The notes: generated from the letters alone by a model not told the origin. DNA of 64,000 nt from Bdellovibrionales bacterium Ga0074139 (GCA_001464795.1 LNEB01000015.1:310001-374000); one strand, 5' to 3'. Shown: positions 9,513-18,265, counted from the first letter of the stretch. Made by a program: numbers and translations.

Positions 9513-9547
9513 TTAAAAAAGGACGAACCCCTGATTATTCAGGGGTT
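9513..9547 (-). terminator. Hairpin built over the rpsB stop codon, followed by a T-run
   Basis: On the minus strand the sequence reads AACCCCTGA-ATAA-TCAGGGGTT, a perfect 9-bp stem with a 4-base loop (9526-9547). The rpsB stop codon TAA lies within its loop. It is followed within about 10 bases by TTTTTTAAAA. It has the form of an intrinsic terminator or attenuator between rpsB and tsf. Because the last rpsB codons are inside the stem, a terminating ribosome would melt it. Confidence 0.75.
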
Positions 9548-10476
9548 TCTTCGGTTGCTTCAGGCTGAGTTTCAAGTTCAGCTTGAATTTCGATGTCATC
9601 AGCCGTTCCAGCAGCCACTAGCTTACGAGCTTTAGTGACTTTAACGACTGCAGGACCTTCAGACTTTTTAGTGTCCTTTTCCTGACGAGCTCCACCTTTA
9701 GCTACGCGCTTCTTAGGTGCTTCAACTTCTTCAGATTTTGAATCCTTATCAAGGTCAGACTGCTTATCAGTCATAGTGCGAACCTTTTGTTCCCAAAGTT
9801 TTGCACCTTCAATGTAAGATTCTGCAACAAGAGTGGCAAAAAGCTTAATTGAGCGAATGGCATCGTCGTTTCCAGGAATTGGATATTCAACATTTTCAGG
9901 ATCAGAGTTAGTATCGGCAATAGCGACAACAGGAATTCCTAAGCGCTTAGCCTCTGCAACTGCAATGTGTTCTTTAGGAAGATCCACTACGAACATGGCC
10001 GAAGGCATTTGCTTAAGATCACGAATACCATTTAAAAATTCAGATAATTTTAAGTATTCTTTTTCAATTCTAGCGCGTTCTTTTTTTGTTAAAAAATTAA
10101 GCTCGCCAGATTCTTTCAACTTATCAATTTTTCGCATTTGATCGATTGAAGATTTAATCGTTTCGAAATTCGTCAACATGCCACCTAACCAGCGCTTAGT
10201 TACGTAGTACTGACCGCATCTTTGAGCCGCTTCCATAACGGGTTCGATGGCTTGTTTTTTTGTTCCAACAAAGATCAATCGTCCGCCATTGGCAGCTACG
10301 TCTTTGATGAAATCCGCCGCTTTTTGAGCGCGAACAAGGGTTTTTTGTAGATCAATGATGTGAATCCCACCACGTGATGTGTACACGTAAGGTTTCATTT
10401 TTGGATTCCATCGTTGAGTTTGGTGCCCGAAGTGCACGCCTGCATCGAGCATTTCTTTCATGGTAATGCTTGCCAT
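9535..10476 (-). CDS. rpsB: 30S ribosomal protein S2 with a long acidic/basic C-terminal tail
   Basis: Ribosomal protein S2; the core (residues 1 to about 235) carries all family blocks, for example [16 protein letters not shown] and [13 protein letters not shown]. The protein is 313 residues, about 70 more than E. coli S2 (241). The extra tail is low-complexity, rich in Lys, Glu, Ala and Thr, and has no recognisable domain. A clear CAGGAG ribosome binding site precedes the ATG. It is the first gene of the operon, which continues to tsf, pyrH and beyond. Confidence 0.97.
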   Translation of the reverse strand: MASITMKEMLDAGVHFGHQTQRWNPKMKPYVYTSRGGIHIIDLQKTLVRAQKAADFIKDVAANGGRLIFVGTKKQAIEPVMEAAQRCGQYYVTKRWLGGMLTNFETIKSSIDQMRKIDKLKESGELNFLTKKERARIEKEYLKLSEFLNGIRDLKQMPSAMFVVDLPKEHIAVAEAKRLGIPVVAIADTNSDPENVEYPIPGNDDAIRSIKLFATLVAESYIEGAKLWEQKVRTMTDKQSDLDKDSKSEEVEAPKKRVAKGGARQEKDTKKSEGPAVVKVTKARKLVAAGTADDIEIQAELETQPEATEETPE

Positions 10477-10610
10477 AGTATCTCCTGTTTTCTGGTTGGG
10501 CCTCCTCCGGATCAGAGCCTAAAGGAAAGAGTTCCCTTCAGGATGCGACCCCCATCAACCAAGTTGGGGGACCAGAGCATAATCTGGAGTGTGTATTTGA
10601 CTCGTGGTGA
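10477..10610 (-). promoter_or_regulatory. Structured 5' leader of rpsB (candidate autoregulatory RNA)
   Basis: The region upstream of rpsB is unusually rich in short inverted repeats when read on the minus strand. There are CCAGA/TCTGG (10572-10587), CCCC-CAAC/GTTG-GGGG with a small bulge (10549-10570), an A/G-rich stem with one G-U pair (10521-10538) and CTCTG/CGGAG (10505-10517). S2 is known to repress its own mRNA through a leader in E. coli. Whether this leader does the same is inference, and the transcript start is not established. Confidence 0.5.
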
Positions 10611-10676
10611 TACCAAAGGGCTGTACAAAGTGCAAACCCTTTAATTCCTGAGTAAATCGCCTTGCCTAAGGCCCCC

Positions 10677-10682
10677 TATAAT
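10677..10682 (+). promoter_or_regulatory. Consensus -10 element (TATAAT) for the small secreted protein gene
   Basis: A perfect TATAAT lies 33 bases upstream of the ATG at 10716. No good -35 hexamer is found at normal spacing. A 14-base inverted repeat, GCCTT-GCCT-AAGGC (10659-10672), sits just before it and could be an operator. The assignment rests on the -10 match and position alone. Confidence 0.4.
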
Positions 10683-10715
10683 GCTACACGTCAAAAATCC
10701 ATTGGGGGTCTCTTT

Positions 10716-11093
10716 ATGAAAAATTTAATCCTTATGTTAACTCTTTTATCCTCTGTCGCGTTTGCTTATGATCAAAACGAGCAAAAGATTGAAATGAATC
10801 GGTCTCAGGTTATCAAAGCCACTGATCTTAAACAGGTGTCATTATCTTTAAGCGTGAAAACTCGAAATTCAGAACTACCTGTGGTGGTCAATCAATCTCG
10901 AAATCAGGCCTGTTCTCACAAGCAGACATTAATTATGTTTTCTGGTTATGATACAGCTCTAAAAATGCACATCAGAAAATATCAAATTCAGATCACTAAT
11001 CATTTAAATGCCAAAACTGTATGTCAGTTTGCAATCGTAACTGAAAAAAATATGACCTTAGAGCAAGCCGCACGTGTCACTTTATTGTTTTAA
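10716..11093 (+). CDS. Small secreted protein of unknown function
   Basis: 125 residues. The ATG at 10716 is preferred over the in-frame ATG at 10662 because it has a GGGGG ribosome binding site and opens a clean signal peptide (MKNLILMLTLLSSVAFA, then YDQ). The earlier start would put 18 non-hydrophobic residues in front of it. The mature part has two cysteines that could form a disulfide in the periplasm, and alternates polar and hydrophobic residues as in a small beta fold. I do not recognise a family. It converges on the FAD oxidoreductase gene, overlapping by four bases. Confidence 0.75.
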   Translation: MKNLILMLTLLSSVAFAYDQNEQKIEMNRSQVIKATDLKQVSLSLSVKTRNSELPVVVNQSRNQACSHKQTLIMFSGYDTALKMHIRKYQIQITNHLNAKTVCQFAIVTEKNMTLEQAARVTLLF

Positions 11094-12160
11094 ATTTCTT
11101 TAACGGTAAAATTAGGCTCTTCGAAGTAGTCCTCAGAAACACTAAAACCAAGAGAAGCAAGTACTAGCCAGGATTGCTTCAGAGCACCCAACAAGTTCCG
11201 ATCAGTTTGAAATCCAGAGGAACCCATCCAAAGATTTTCTAGATCAGGCCAAGTTTGATTGGCATTAAGTTTAACATCAAAGTGTCCACCAAAACCGGAC
11301 TGAACAACAATCTTTTCTGATATTCCATCGGGAAATGATTCTGGGTAAGCCCGCTTAATTTGCCTTTTTATACGTTTCAGGGCCTGAGCTGTTATTTCAG
11401 GATCCTCAGCTTCTTCATCGGCAACAAATGTTGTCCACAAACTTTGAGTGTTTTCAAAACTTCCTAAACAAGTCACGATTTCATCTTGAGAAGTGCCCAT
11501 TAATACATGCAATTGAGTCGAATCGGTAACAGGTACTTTGTGATCAATAACCAATGTGGCACGAGACCAAGTTTTCGTCTTAGAGATCTTGGTTCTTACT
11601 TTAGGTCCATTGAAATCATGGGGAATCAGTCTTTCAAGATCTTTAATATCGCCACAAAAAATAAAATTTTTGCCCTGAATTTTTTTTGTACCGTTCACAA
11701 GAACATTTTGAACTTGACCATTTTCTACTTGGAACCTTGTCACAATGGATTTAGTCGAAGTCGTACCTTTAAAACTATTTTTAAGTTGTTCAATCCATTC
11801 ACTGGGTTTTAATTTAAGCTGCACCGACTGTGGCAAGCAAAAATAGGCGGCTTCATCGTAAAAATCAGGCGCTTTGTCACCAAAACCCATAAACGGCTTT
11901 AGCTCTCCAGAATCAAAAGTCACAGGTGATGATTCAACAGTCTCACCTATGATTTTCAGATTTAATAAACTTTCTAAGTTTTGCAAACAGCGAATGGAAG
12001 ATTGAGTGCTTGGATAAAATGGTAAATGTGGCCTGCTAAGCCAGCCTCCGATATGATCACCGGATTCAAGTAAGATAACCTTTTCCGTTTCTTGTGATAA
12101 ACGGTTGGCGATAATAAGTCCTGTTAAGCCGCTTCCGACAATTACATAATCATAAATCAT
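11090..12160 (-). CDS. FAD-dependent amine-oxidase/protoporphyrinogen-oxidase-like oxidoreductase
   Basis: 356 residues with an N-terminal dinucleotide-binding motif (VIVGSGLTG, residues 6-14, then LLESGDHIGGWL). This is the pattern of flavoproteins such as phytoene desaturases, amine oxidases and HemY-type enzymes. A C-terminal NLWMGSSGFQTDRNLLGALKQSW segment resembles the second FAD-contact motif of that superfamily. It is shorter than true HemY (about 450) and lacks neighbours from haem or carotenoid synthesis, so the substrate is unknown. It is monocistronic as far as can be seen. Confidence 0.75.
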   Translation of the reverse strand: MIYDYVIVGSGLTGLIIANRLSQETEKVILLESGDHIGGWLSRPHLPFYPSTQSSIRCLQNLESLLNLKIIGETVESSPVTFDSGELKPFMGFGDKAPDFYDEAAYFCLPQSVQLKLKPSEWIEQLKNSFKGTTSTKSIVTRFQVENGQVQNVLVNGTKKIQGKNFIFCGDIKDLERLIPHDFNGPKVRTKISKTKTWSRATLVIDHKVPVTDSTQLHVLMGTSQDEIVTCLGSFENTQSLWTTFVADEEAEDPEITAQALKRIKRQIKRAYPESFPDGISEKIVVQSGFGGHFDVKLNANQTWPDLENLWMGSSGFQTDRNLLGALKQSWLVLASLGFSVSEDYFEEPNFTVKEI

Positions 12161-12209
12161 TGCGAAATCCTCACTTTAGCTAGGAATCTTGGCAAGTAGA
12201 TTTCTGTAT

Positions 12210-13043
12210 TTAGCTAACGCATTTAATCAATAGTCGCAAAATTAAGCGTACAAAGGGTTTCAAGAAATTTTTTTTGTCTAAAAATTCAGCGAACCGAGGA
12301 GAATAGCGATAATAGTTAATGATAAAAACTCGGCCCCAAAGCGATTTTTTTAAATAATTTTCTCGGTAGTTTCTTAAAATTTGTACTTCGCAAGCCAACG
12401 GAGATTCAAACGCAGAGGTCGCGATGAAGCAGCGAGGTCTTTCATTGGAGGCCATTTTTAAAAAGTTTTTTATTACGCCAGGATGCTTGGCTTGCTTAAC
12501 GAAAGACTCTGCTCGTTTGATGATATCTGGAAAAATAGGAGTAAATTTAACGAACAATGCTAACTGCCTGGCGGCAATTTGTTGCCGTTCTCCGTATTTA
12601 TCACTGGTATCGTAAATTCTTAAAAGATCCCAGTAAACGGAAGTGACAATTGTTAGCTCTTCCGTTCTGGCCGAGTCTTTGAAGTTTTCAGGTGATAAAC
12701 TTTGACCTTTTTCAACTGCAAATACAATTTCCAGAATTTTTAAGTACTTTTCGTAGGCAACAGCGGCCTCTGAGTACATTTTTTGACCCATCATCTGGCG
12801 ACCATTTTTTACCAATGAAACTCGGCTTTTCCAAAGTTGTAGCCGATGTTGTTCTTTGGCTTTTTCTTGCGCTAAAAGAACTCCTCCACTATTCGAGCTC
12901 GCTGTTTTTCTTAAATCAGTCAGGCAAGACATGCAAACCTGGGAAGATACGCTTTCGCCTAGCTCACCTAGTTTTTGAGACAAATTGGCATCGACCATAT
13001 GAAGATCTAGAACTTGTAAACCACAGCGGGGACAATTTACCAT
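12210..13043 (-). CDS. Zinc-ribbon protein with a C-terminal CFI-box domain
   Basis: 277 residues. Two CxxC pairs (Cys4/Cys7 and Cys37/Cys40) suggest an N-terminal zinc ribbon. The middle (about 65-200) is helical and TPR-like. The C-terminal 73 residues start with CFIATSAFESPLACEVQ and continue with YYRYSPRFAEFL and a hydrophobic end. This matches the module I know as the CFI-box C-terminal domain, usually seen as CFIATAAYGSPLAPEV. The module recurs at the C termini of otherwise unrelated proteins; its function is not established. No signal peptide is seen. The gene lies 14 bases after priA's stop codon on the other side (13058), in the same direction. Confidence 0.7.
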   Translation of the reverse strand: MVNCPRCGLQVLDLHMVDANLSQKLGELGESVSSQVCMSCLTDLRKTASSNSGGVLLAQEKAKEQHRLQLWKSRVSLVKNGRQMMGQKMYSEAAVAYEKYLKILEIVFAVEKGQSLSPENFKDSARTEELTIVTSVYWDLLRIYDTSDKYGERQQIAARQLALFVKFTPIFPDIIKRAESFVKQAKHPGVIKNFLKMASNERPRCFIATSAFESPLACEVQILRNYRENYLKKSLWGRVFIINYYRYSPRFAEFLDKKNFLKPFVRLILRLLIKCVS

Positions 13044-13057
13044 TTTTTTATTATAGC

Positions 13058-15079
13058 TTAAATCAAGTGAAGAGGGTCAATATCAACTATTATTCTGGAT
13101 CTTGTTGGAATCCACTTTTCATCACCCATGAGTTTTTTTATAAAGCTTTGAAGGGCAGGACTTCCTTGGCCTTTAATTAATAAGTGGTACCGATATTGAT
13201 TCTTTAATTTAGCAATGGGTGCTTCAGCAGGACCTAAAATTTCAAGACTTTCGTACTGTGAAAATTGTGATTTCAAATTAAGTGCCCTTTGACTGACAGT
13301 GGTTGCAAGATCTCGGGCTGTCATTCGGTCAGGTGATTGTATGCGTAGGCTAATAAGTCTTCCGTGAGGTGGATAAAGTAATGCTTTTCTGTAGGTCAGT
13401 TCGCTTTCGACAAAACCTTCAAAATCATGATGAATGGCAAATTTTAAGCTTTCGTGTTCAGGGTTAAAAGTTTGAATCACAACTTGCCCAGGATTTCCAG
13501 AATCATCCAGATGCCTGCCAGGCCTTCCACTCATTTGTACGATCAATTGGAAATTTCTTTCATTCGCTCGAAAGTCAGGCAAGTTAAAACCAATATCTGC
13601 TAATACCAATCCAACAAGTTTAAGTTTGGGAAAATCCAGTCCCTTTGCAATCATTTGTGTACCCACAAGAAGGTCAGCTTTTCCTGTTTCAACATCATGT
13701 ATGAAATTTTCTAAATCTTCTCGGTTTTGAATTTCATCTCGGTCGGCTCTGATGACAGTTTTGCCAGGAAATAGTTTTTTTAATTCTTGCTCTAGTTTTT
13801 CAGTGCCGAGGCCAACAGGTGACATTTCTCCAATTTTACAAGCCGAACAATTTTCTTTTAGGTTTTCATGATAATCACAATAGTGACACACCAAATGAGA
13901 CTTTGAATGTAAGGTCAGGTTAATATCGCAATTGGGGCATTCGATGGAATGACCACAAGAATTGCACATCACCACATTGGCCATTCCACGGCGGTTCAGA
14001 AATAAAGCCGCCTGAAAGCCATCATCTAATACTTTCGAGATTTTATCATACAGGGATTTAGACAACCAAGAAGGTAGAACCAATTGGTGATCTTGAGGTT
14101 TTGCTTTTTCTTCACGAAGGTCGATCACTTCGACTTCAGGTAGACCAGATGTATGCACGCGACTTTTAAGTTGATGAAGGTGATATTTACCAAGCTTAGC
14201 ATTGTGCCAACTCTCTAAACTGGGAGTTGCTGAACCTAGGATCACTTGGCATTGATGAAAGTGGCCCAACATGACAGCTGCATCACGGGCGTGATATTTA
14301 AGTTTATCATCTTGTTTGTAGGAAGGCTCGTGTTCTTCATCCACAATAATAAGACCTAAATTTTCTTGAGGGCAAAACAGGGCAGATCTGGCCCCAATCA
14401 TAATTTGCTTTCTGCCCTCTACGATATCCCACCAGTGGTTGGTTTTTTCCCTGGGAGTCATTTGTGAATGAAAGGCAGCGATCTTATCGCCAAATCTTTT
14501 TGCGAATCTTTGAATAAGTTGCGGAGTTAAAGCGATCTCAGGAACCAAAACAATGGCTGATTGATTTTGCTTCAATGTCTTTTCTAATAAATTGAGGTAA
14601 ATTTCTGTCTTACCTGATCCAGTCACTCCATGTACCAAATGGGTATGAAATCCTTTGTAAGATTTAATTTCTTCAAGACACTTTTTTTGCTCAGATGTTA
14701 ATTCAGGTGCATAATCTTGAGCTAACTGAGGGACAACTTCTGTTCTTTTGCTGACCCTGTTACTTGTTTTTTTTTCTAAAGCAGGTCTGGAAAGTTCGGC
14801 TACCAAACCAAGTGGGTACTGATAGTACTCTGACAACCAAGTGAGCCATTTAAAAAAAGGCTGCGACATCTCGGGGAGTGAAGGGTCAATGTCAGAAACG
14901 GATTTTAGATTTTCTTTTTCATAAATTTCAGCAGGCCCAAGAACAAGACCCAGTGTGCTTCTTTTGCCCAGTGGAACATGAACCCACTGACCCGGCTTAA
15001 GCGAAAGTTCAGATAAATAAGTTAAGGGCTCTTTGATAGGAGCGTGAACTGCAATCTTCCAATGTTGCTTAGGGATCAA
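13058..15079 (-). CDS. priA: PriA, primosomal replication-restart helicase
   Basis: Superfamily 2 3'-5' helicase that reloads the replisome at stalled forks. Walker A GVTGSGKTE is at residues 151-159, the Walker B box is DEEH, and the helicase motif QMSGRPGR is present late in the protein. The cysteine cluster typical of PriA's zinc domain (CNSCGHSIECPNCDINLTLH, then CHYCDYH and CSAC) lies in the middle. At 673 residues it is slightly shorter than E. coli PriA (732). The start is TTG at 15079, overlapping the upstream stop in a TTGA arrangement. Confidence 0.96.
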   Translation of the reverse strand: MIPKQHWKIAVHAPIKEPLTYLSELSLKPGQWVHVPLGKRSTLGLVLGPAEIYEKENLKSVSDIDPSLPEMSQPFFKWLTWLSEYYQYPLGLVAELSRPALEKKTSNRVSKRTEVVPQLAQDYAPELTSEQKKCLEEIKSYKGFHTHLVHGVTGSGKTEIYLNLLEKTLKQNQSAIVLVPEIALTPQLIQRFAKRFGDKIAAFHSQMTPREKTNHWWDIVEGRKQIMIGARSALFCPQENLGLIIVDEEHEPSYKQDDKLKYHARDAAVMLGHFHQCQVILGSATPSLESWHNAKLGKYHLHQLKSRVHTSGLPEVEVIDLREEKAKPQDHQLVLPSWLSKSLYDKISKVLDDGFQAALFLNRRGMANVVMCNSCGHSIECPNCDINLTLHSKSHLVCHYCDYHENLKENCSACKIGEMSPVGLGTEKLEQELKKLFPGKTVIRADRDEIQNREDLENFIHDVETGKADLLVGTQMIAKGLDFPKLKLVGLVLADIGFNLPDFRANERNFQLIVQMSGRPGRHLDDSGNPGQVVIQTFNPEHESLKFAIHHDFEGFVESELTYRKALLYPPHGRLISLRIQSPDRMTARDLATTVSQRALNLKSQFSQYESLEILGPAEAPIAKLKNQYRYHLLIKGQGSPALQSFIKKLMGDEKWIPTRSRIIVDIDPLHLI

Positions 15080-15858
15080 CGAAACCTCTTGTAAAACTCT
15101 TGCGAAGTTTGATCAATCAGGTGGTCTTTGAAAAAGTTTTGGCTATCTTCAAGGCCTTTAAGTTGGAAAGTGCCCGCAGGCCATTTTTTCAGAGCTACGC
15201 TTATGGTTTTAATTCGAGCTGATCGATCAGCCCAATTGAGATTAATTTCTTGAGGATGATAAAGACCTCTGGGGTAAGTTTGAAAGGCCTCTGTACGAGC
15301 TTCAACACCATTTTCAAATCTTACTTTTCGTATAACAAATCGATCTTGTTCAATCCATAAATAGGGCATCAACGAGTTTGAATCTTCGGCTGTTTTTTTA
15401 CCCAAACCATAAGTGATGACACCTTGTGCGCGATTGAGCCTTGCGAGATCTAAATTTCCGGAAGCAGTCGAAAGAACTTGAAGATTGGTAAAATAGGCTG
15501 ACAAATTTTCCACATTTCTAAAATGAAAAATTCTTTCTGCGTGCTCAATGGGTAATTTGGAAATTTCATTTTTTTTGTTCGAGATGATCGCTTTTTGGCC
15601 ATTCACATACAAAATATGCATCTTTCCTTTTTTAGTACTATCTAAGGGTTCGATGGTGACCTTGAACATTCTTTCGTTTTCAATTTTCCAAGTTTCTTTT
15701 AATGGTAAGGATTCAGGATTATTAAAGTGGACTTCTTTGATGATTTCGTAACCGCCAGAGCCTGAGTTTTCAGTTAACTTTTGAAAAATCACTTTAGTTG
15801 GCGGGATGTAGGCAAAAGAGAATTGAAAGAAAAATAAATAAAATAGGACCAACTTCAT
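15076..15858 (-). CDS. Exported protein of unknown function, possibly LolA-like
   Basis: 260 residues when started at the ATG at 15858, which overlaps the galU stop (ATGA). An ATG four codons earlier would only add residues before the signal peptide. The N terminus MKLVLFYLFFFQFSFA is a signal peptide. The rest is rich in alternating hydrophobic/charged residues and looks like a beta-rich periplasmic protein. It may resemble outer-membrane lipoprotein-sorting (LolA-like) folds, but I see no decisive motif. It sits between galU and priA in one overlapping transcript. Confidence 0.65.
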   Translation of the reverse strand: MKLVLFYLFFFQFSFAYIPPTKVIFQKLTENSGSGGYEIIKEVHFNNPESLPLKETWKIENERMFKVTIEPLDSTKKGKMHILYVNGQKAIISNKKNEISKLPIEHAERIFHFRNVENLSAYFTNLQVLSTASGNLDLARLNRAQGVITYGLGKKTAEDSNSLMPYLWIEQDRFVIRKVRFENGVEARTEAFQTYPRGLYHPQEINLNWADRSARIKTISVALKKWPAGTFQLKGLEDSQNFFKDHLIDQTSQEFYKRFR

Positions 15859-16745
15859 TTGCGACTCCAAGGTTGTGTGAGGTCTTTCAAATATTTTTTA
15901 AATTCAGTTTCAAGAGCAGGATTTTTAAGAGCGAGTTCGACGGTGGCTTTTAAATAACCCAATTTGTCACCGGCATCGTAGCGCTGAGAAGTAAACGTCA
16001 AAGCTTCAAGACCTTTTTTATTAAGTAAGCTTTTCATGGAATCAGTTAATTGAATTTCTCCATTGAGGCCTGGTTTGCCTGACTTAAGTTCTTCGAATAA
16101 TTGACTATCAAAAACGTAGCGGCCTGCAAGTGCCATTCGGCTTTTGACTTGTTCTGGTTTTGGCTTTTCAACAACGGAAAGGACTTTGTGCCTGTGATCG
16201 CTTATCTTTTCAACTTCTGCAATTCCGTATTTAGAAACATCTTCGTCAGATACTTGCATGATAGAGACGGAAGAAATTTGATTTTCTGAAAAGTTTTTCA
16301 CCAACTGAGCTGTCACACTGGGTGAGCCATCTTGTCCAATGGTGATTTCATCACCCAAAAGAACAGCGAAGGGTTCATTGCCGACAACGGGCTTACCACA
16401 GTAGACCGCATGACCCAGGCCCAAGGCTTGTTTTTGCCTTATGCTAATAATGTTAGCCACATTGCGGATCTTGAGTAATCGATCCAGCAAATGCAGTTGC
16501 CCGGTTTGTGCTAATTTGTCTTCGAGCTCGAAGGAGGTGTCGAAGAAATCTTCAATGGCATGTTTGCCTCGACCCGCGATGAGAACAATATCTTCGATGC
16601 CTGCGTTAACGGCTTCCTCGACGACATAAAGGATTGTGGGTGCATCAACGAGATTAAGCATTTCTTTTGGTACAGTTTTAGTGGCGGGTAAGAACCGAGT
16701 TCCTAGACCAGCGGCTGGTATAATGGCTTTCTTTACTTGAGACAT
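15855..16745 (-). CDS. galU: UTP--glucose-1-phosphate uridylyltransferase
   Basis: Makes UDP-glucose for lipopolysaccharide, capsule and glycan synthesis. The nucleotide-binding signature AAGLGTRFLPATKTVPKEML is at the N terminus, followed by VEEAVNAGIEDIVLI. The later VVEKPKPEQVKSRMALAGRYVF block is typical of GalU. Length 296 matches the family (about 300). It heads a three-gene overlapping unit with the exported protein and priA. Confidence 0.95.
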   Translation of the reverse strand: MSQVKKAIIPAAGLGTRFLPATKTVPKEMLNLVDAPTILYVVEEAVNAGIEDIVLIAGRGKHAIEDFFDTSFELEDKLAQTGQLHLLDRLLKIRNVANIISIRQKQALGLGHAVYCGKPVVGNEPFAVLLGDEITIGQDGSPSVTAQLVKNFSENQISSVSIMQVSDEDVSKYGIAEVEKISDHRHKVLSVVEKPKPEQVKSRMALAGRYVFDSQLFEELKSGKPGLNGEIQLTDSMKSLLNKKGLEALTFTSQRYDAGDKLGYLKATVELALKNPALETEFKKYLKDLTQPWSRK

Positions 16746-16841
16746 ACTTAAGTCTTCTCAAACGTTTCATTTTTAGACAAGTAAGAGATTGTTGGCAGCG
16801 AAGTGCTGACCTGTGTTAGCATAATTAGACGGGGGAAGTGG

Positions 16842-18218
16842 ATGACAAATCGTCACTTTGGTCTTCTTTTAGGTATAACAATTGTACTTTTCACTTTTCA
16901 AAACTGTGGTCGCACGGGTTTTGATACGTCAGAAGATGAAACTCTTCTAAGTGTAAACGGTGTTAATCCTAATTTAAAAAATTCCAATCCTGTTGCTTTT
17001 GATGTGGGTCTCGACACCATCAGCTATAATTCATGTGTTCCCAGTGTAAGAACAGCCCCGGGCTACTTTACAATTAAGGGAACTGCCAGTGGCGCACGTG
17101 GAGGCGCTCGTTTGTCACCAGATTTTCTAACCACATCGGCTACACAGTTGAGACCTATTCTAGGCAATGCCGAAGTACTGGATGTTCAATATAAAGAATT
17201 AATCGAAGACATGAACGAAGGTATCGAGTTGCAAGCTGCTTTCCGCTCGACAACAGATCTTCAGGCGACCTACGTAGGTTCTGCGGCTGAAGGAATCTGG
17301 GGCCAAATGGATTTTTTAAGCCATGATTCTTGGCTTACACCTTTGGTTGAATCAGCCAGAAGGCGTGGAAACCAGTTTGTGGGTTATAGCTCTCGAGCTC
17401 CATCAAACAAATCTAAGTTTAACTTTAGTTTCAATCAGGATTTTGGCAACGGCAGTGATTACTTCAGTGGTTTACTCGGCATTCAAGGTTTCAGAACCTG
17501 TTTATCCCAGGGTTGTCAGGGCTTTGGCCGTTTCAATATGGCCATTGGCTTTTCTGAACCCAGCAATACCAAATTGATCAGAGGACCCGCTTCCAGCACT
17601 GCAGCTCAGTTGTTGGCGTATGGTCGCGGATATCAGTTACAATTTGGTCACCCCATGGATCCCACTGCAACTAATCCCAATCAAGTCTTCACTGATCACG
17701 GTCCAAGAGCTGTGAAAGGTATCATCGAATATGACTTAAGAACGCAAAACCAAGTTTTAGAAAATGGTTCACCCACTCGTTGGTCATGCTCTGAGATTCC
17801 AATCATGAGCCCGAATACCAGAGGAGCACCGGCCGATCCTCAAACCTCGAGCCGAGATCAAGCCAGCATTGGCAGTCCCGCACTTTGTAATCCTATGTCC
17901 GGTGATTTTGCGAGAACCAATTTCTCTGCTTTAAATCTTGCCAAGATCCGCGAGATTTTACCTCCTGAAAGCTGGCAGATTGGATACCAAGTGACTTCAA
18001 GTGGTACTCGTTTATGTGCAATTCCTGTGGGTTTTGACTGCTACCCCAATGAGCCCTACCAAAATTCTGGAGGCTCAGTGTCGTATCCTTACTACGTTTC
18101 TTACCGCCCTAATCAGGCCTGTGTCACCGAAGACAATCTGGCGGTATCACTTATGGGAAACAATGCTTTCAACCGAGTTTGCGGGCATTATATTTCTGTT
18201 TGCACAAAGCAGCCATAA
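16842..18218 (+). CDS. Large putative lipoprotein with FQNC signal
   Basis: 458 residues. The start at 16842 is preferred because GGGGGAAG lies just upstream and the ATG opens a signal peptide (MTNRHFGLLLGITIVLFTFQ, then NCGRTGF). The cysteine follows Phe-Gln-Asn, which is not the classical lipobox; I take it as a Bdellovibrionota-style lipoprotein signal, which is inference. The mature part is Gly/Ser/Asn-rich with about ten scattered cysteines, consistent with extracytoplasmic disulfides. It carries the repeated word pattern SGARGGARLSPDF and a Cys-rich C terminus. I do not recognise a family. Confidence 0.75.
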   Translation: MTNRHFGLLLGITIVLFTFQNCGRTGFDTSEDETLLSVNGVNPNLKNSNPVAFDVGLDTISYNSCVPSVRTAPGYFTIKGTASGARGGARLSPDFLTTSATQLRPILGNAEVLDVQYKELIEDMNEGIELQAAFRSTTDLQATYVGSAAEGIWGQMDFLSHDSWLTPLVESARRRGNQFVGYSSRAPSNKSKFNFSFNQDFGNGSDYFSGLLGIQGFRTCLSQGCQGFGRFNMAIGFSEPSNTKLIRGPASSTAAQLLAYGRGYQLQFGHPMDPTATNPNQVFTDHGPRAVKGIIEYDLRTQNQVLENGSPTRWSCSEIPIMSPNTRGAPADPQTSSRDQASIGSPALCNPMSGDFARTNFSALNLAKIREILPPESWQIGYQVTSSGTRLCAIPVGFDCYPNEPYQNSGGSVSYPYYVSYRPNQACVTEDNLAVSLMGNNAFNRVCGHYISVCTKQP

Positions 18219-18248
18219 TAGCGAAATAATTTGAAACTCAGCTAAGTG

Positions 18249-18262
18249 TTGATCATGATCAA
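18249..18262. promoter_or_regulatory. Perfect FNR-type palindrome (TTGAT-CATG-ATCAA)
   Basis: The 14-base sequence TTGATCATGATCAA is an exact match to the FNR consensus TTGAT-N4-ATCAA and a complete palindrome. It ends three bases before the ATG of the outer-membrane barrel gene at 18266 and occupies the place where a ribosome binding site would be expected. Bound there, a CRP/FNR-family protein would more likely repress than activate. As RNA it could also fold into a small hairpin beside the start codon. Confidence 0.55.
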
Positions 18263-18265
18263 TAC

